Below, piece after piece: positions 62,797-64,000 of a stretch of 64,000 nucleotides of DNA. Under the pieces are notes generated by a model. That model was not told the origin of the DNA. It searched no databases and saw only the letters and a program-made list of their open reading frames with translations. This DNA comes from Mucilaginibacter sp. PAMB04168. Its GTDB lineage: Bacteria > Bacteroidota > Bacteroidia > Sphingobacteriales > Sphingobacteriaceae. Both the position numbers and the translations under genes were made by a program. Location: NCBI RefSeq assembly GCF_039634365.2, contig NZ_CP155079.2, positions 1,736,001 to 1,800,000 on the forward strand. Direction: 5' to 3'. Position 1 is the first letter of the stretch, and every line of letters begins with the position of its first letter.

Positions 62797-63207
62797 ATGT
62801 TCGATCAGATCTTAAACATTGTAAAAGAGCAATTGGGTAACCATCCACAGGCTTCAGCAGCTGTGCCTCAACAACATGCCGATGATATTCACAAAGAGAT
62901 AGCCGGTTCGGTTGAAAAAGAGGTGAAAAGTCAGGCAAGTTCGGGCGGTTTGGGCGACATGCTCTCATCACTGGCCGGAGCAGGTTCGGGCAGCCCGGTA
63001 GCTAATGCCATAACCGGCGGATTAGTAGGTACACTCACCAGTAAATTTGGTTTGCCTCCGGCAGCCACTGGCGCCATTGCAGCGGCTATTCCGGGCATTT
63101 TGCAAAAATTTGCCCATAAAACCAATGACCCTAATGATAGTAGCATTACACCCGATGGTATCCTGGGCTCGCTTACTGGTGGTAAAGGCTTGGGCGGCTT
63201 ATTTTAA
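62797..63207 (+). CDS. DUF937-like small protein
   Basis: Protein of 136 residues of low complexity with Gly/Ala/Ser-rich segments (SLAGAGSGSPVANAITGGLVGTLTSK) and FGLPPAATGAIAAAIPGILQKF, the DUF937/YidB-like pattern of repeated hydrophobic helices. It ends with a Gly-Leu-rich tail (GSLTGGKGLGGLF). No signal peptide. Function unknown; often found with OmpA or PRC genes. It is divergent from the OmpA-like gene. Confidence 0.65.
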   Translation: MFDQILNIVKEQLGNHPQASAAVPQQHADDIHKEIAGSVEKEVKSQASSGGLGDMLSSLAGAGSGSPVANAITGGLVGTLTSKFGLPPAATGAIAAAIPGILQKFAHKTNDPNDSSITPDGILGSLTGGKGLGGLF

Positions 63208-63231
63208 ACAAACATTAAATTACGTTTAAAG

Positions 63232-63264
63232 GGCAGGTGCAGTAATGTGCTTGCCTTATTTTTT
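63232..63264 (+). terminator. Terminator after the DUF937-like gene
   Basis: Ten-pair stem GGCAGGTGCA / TGTGCTTGCC (63232-63241 with 63246-63255, three G-T pairs), loop GTAA, then TTATTTTTT. Confidence 0.75.
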
Positions 63265-63282
63265 GCTAAATTGCTTTATATC

Positions 63283-64000
63283 ATGAGTGCATCAGTTATT
63301 AACTATACAGCCGAATACTTATTAGAAAAGCGTAAAGTAGCTGATGCGGAAGCCGATTTGTTTGTGGCCAGTGTTGTGGCTCGTCTGGATGAAAAAGCCA
63401 GGCTGAGAGATTATTTAGCAGGCTTAGTCAATAACCAGCAACTTACAGATTTACCTCCTGAGTATGCTAAAGAGCCTTTATTTGCAAGTGCAATGCAATT
63501 GCCTGCCTGGGCTAATGAAAAGCAGATGCAACAAGGTGCGGCCTTTTTTGCCCGCCATGCAGGGTTAATTATGAATATGCTTGGCTTGTTATCGTTACCG
63601 TACTGTTATGCTGCGGCCGATGGAGCCAGGGTGCTGTACCTGTCTGAACGCTTACGTAATGATACTGCCCGACGCCTGCAAGAAACAGGCGACTTTGTAT
63701 GGGAGGTTATGGCACCTAATGCTTTTAAGCCAGAAGGAAAGGGCTTTGCCAGTATAATAAAGGTTAGGTTAATACATGCTATGGCCCGCTACTATACGCT
63801 GCAAAGCGGCAAGTGGCAGGCAGAGTGGGGACAACCGGTTAACCAGGAGGATATGGCCGGTACTAATTTGTCTTTTTCACTACTGGTTATACGTGGGCTG
63901 CGTAAACTGGAGGTAGCTGTTAGTTATGCCGACCAGCAGGCCTTTATGCACGTGTGGAACGTAATAGGTTATTTATCTGGTGTTGAGGAAAGCTTGCTTC
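63283..64000 (+). CDS. MpaB/Lcp-like oxygenase (DUF2236), 3' end outside window
   Basis: Reading frame open from the ATG at 63283 to the window edge, 239 codons. The visible part carries features of the DUF2236/MpaB family, which includes the latex-clearing protein Lcp: FARHAGLIMNMLGLLSLPYCYA, KVRLIHAMARYYTLQSG with a conserved His in the helix that ligates haem in Lcp, then WGQPVNQEDMAGTNLSFSLLVIRGLRKL and HVWNVIGYLSGVEESLL. Members are haem-dependent oxygenases of diverse substrates; the substrate here is unknown. The frame has no stop in the window, so the C-terminus is missing. Confidence 0.82.
   Translation, partial: MSASVINYTAEYLLEKRKVADAEADLFVASVVARLDEKARLRDYLAGLVNNQQLTDLPPEYAKEPLFASAMQLPAWANEKQMQQGAAFFARHAGLIMNMLGLLSLPYCYAAADGARVLYLSERLRNDTARRLQETGDFVWEVMAPNAFKPEGKGFASIIKVRLIHAMARYYTLQSGKWQAEWGQPVNQEDMAGTNLSFSLLVIRGLRKLEVAVSYADQQAFMHVWNVIGYLSGVEESLL

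Noticed and set aside
1..64000. Prophage, integrative element or tRNA cluster
   Set aside because: No integrase, phage structural gene, transposase or tRNA-like cloverleaf was seen on either strand.

Overview
The window reads as a chromosomal stretch of a Bacteroidota bacterium, most likely of the Sphingobacteriaceae (Mucilaginibacter/Pedobacter type). This rests on family content (GLPGLI protein, FtsX/MacB-like 800-residue permeases, SusC-like barrel proteins, Lmo0937 micro-proteins, a Rho with a long Asn/Arg-rich insertion), on several exact matches to the Bacteroidota -7 element TANNTTTG, three of them with a well-spaced TTTG-type -33 box, and on the scarcity of Shine-Dalgarno sequences. 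No tRNA, rRNA, CRISPR array, prophage or intact insertion sequence was seen. Identifications come from motif recognition only; no database search was possible.

Layout. 1-3.2 kb: 3' part of a cobalamin adenosyltransferase, a DUF2795 protein, two tandem tiny membrane proteins, ispD and queA. 3.3-5.7 kb: a heptosyltransferase-like GT9 enzyme and a CPA1 cation/proton antiporter. 5.8-14.9 kb: three paralogous ABC permeases with no ATPase beside them, interrupted by a HAD phosphatase/CAT-like acyltransferase pair. 15-18.6 kb: TraB/GumN protein, a small unknown protein coupled to a metallo-beta-lactamase-fold hydrolase, and a flavin amine oxidase. 18.7-24.7 kb: a tripartite RND efflux operon in the order TolC, RND, adaptor. 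24.7-27.4 kb: pyrR, pyrB, an unknown 93-residue protein, and a cupin. 27.6-29.5 kb: rpsA. 29.8-33.8 kb: MFS exporter, AcpH-like protein, GNAT, and an RsbQ-like hydrolase next to a PAS protein. 34-36.3 kb: tyrS and an Xre/RES toxin-antitoxin pair. 36.5-40.2 kb: GLPGLI protein plus TonB-receptor-like barrel under a conspicuous twin-palindrome operator. 40.4-44.4 kb: MarR-like regulator, PH/SHOCT protein, LuxE-like protein, SYLF protein, small membrane proteins. 44.4-48.7 kb: penicillin-acylase-family hydrolase and a GH13 enzyme. 48.8-53 kb: sppA, folK, an orphan HPt protein, purS and pssA. 53.3-54.0 kb: a heavily frameshifted DUF5672 pseudogene. 54.2-57 kb: rho and pyrF, divergent. 57.2-61 kb: CDF metal exporter divergent from a His/Cys-rich small protein and a TonB receptor, probably a metal-homeostasis locus. 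61.2-64 kb: PRC-barrel, OmpA-like, DUF937-like and the 5' part of an MpaB/Lcp-like oxygenase.

What stands out. Two of the permease promoters carry inverted repeats with a shared core, about 85-105 bp upstream of sigma-54-like -24/-12 elements; the RsbQ/PAS pair lacks any output enzyme; the RND pump has non-canonical residues at its proton-relay positions; the GLPGLI operon has two 16-bp palindromes overlapping the -7 box; and degenerate REP-like inverted pairs are scattered through several intergenic regions. I did not find a clearly new multi-gene system. The best leads are the permease regulatory signature and the RsbQ-PAS module.
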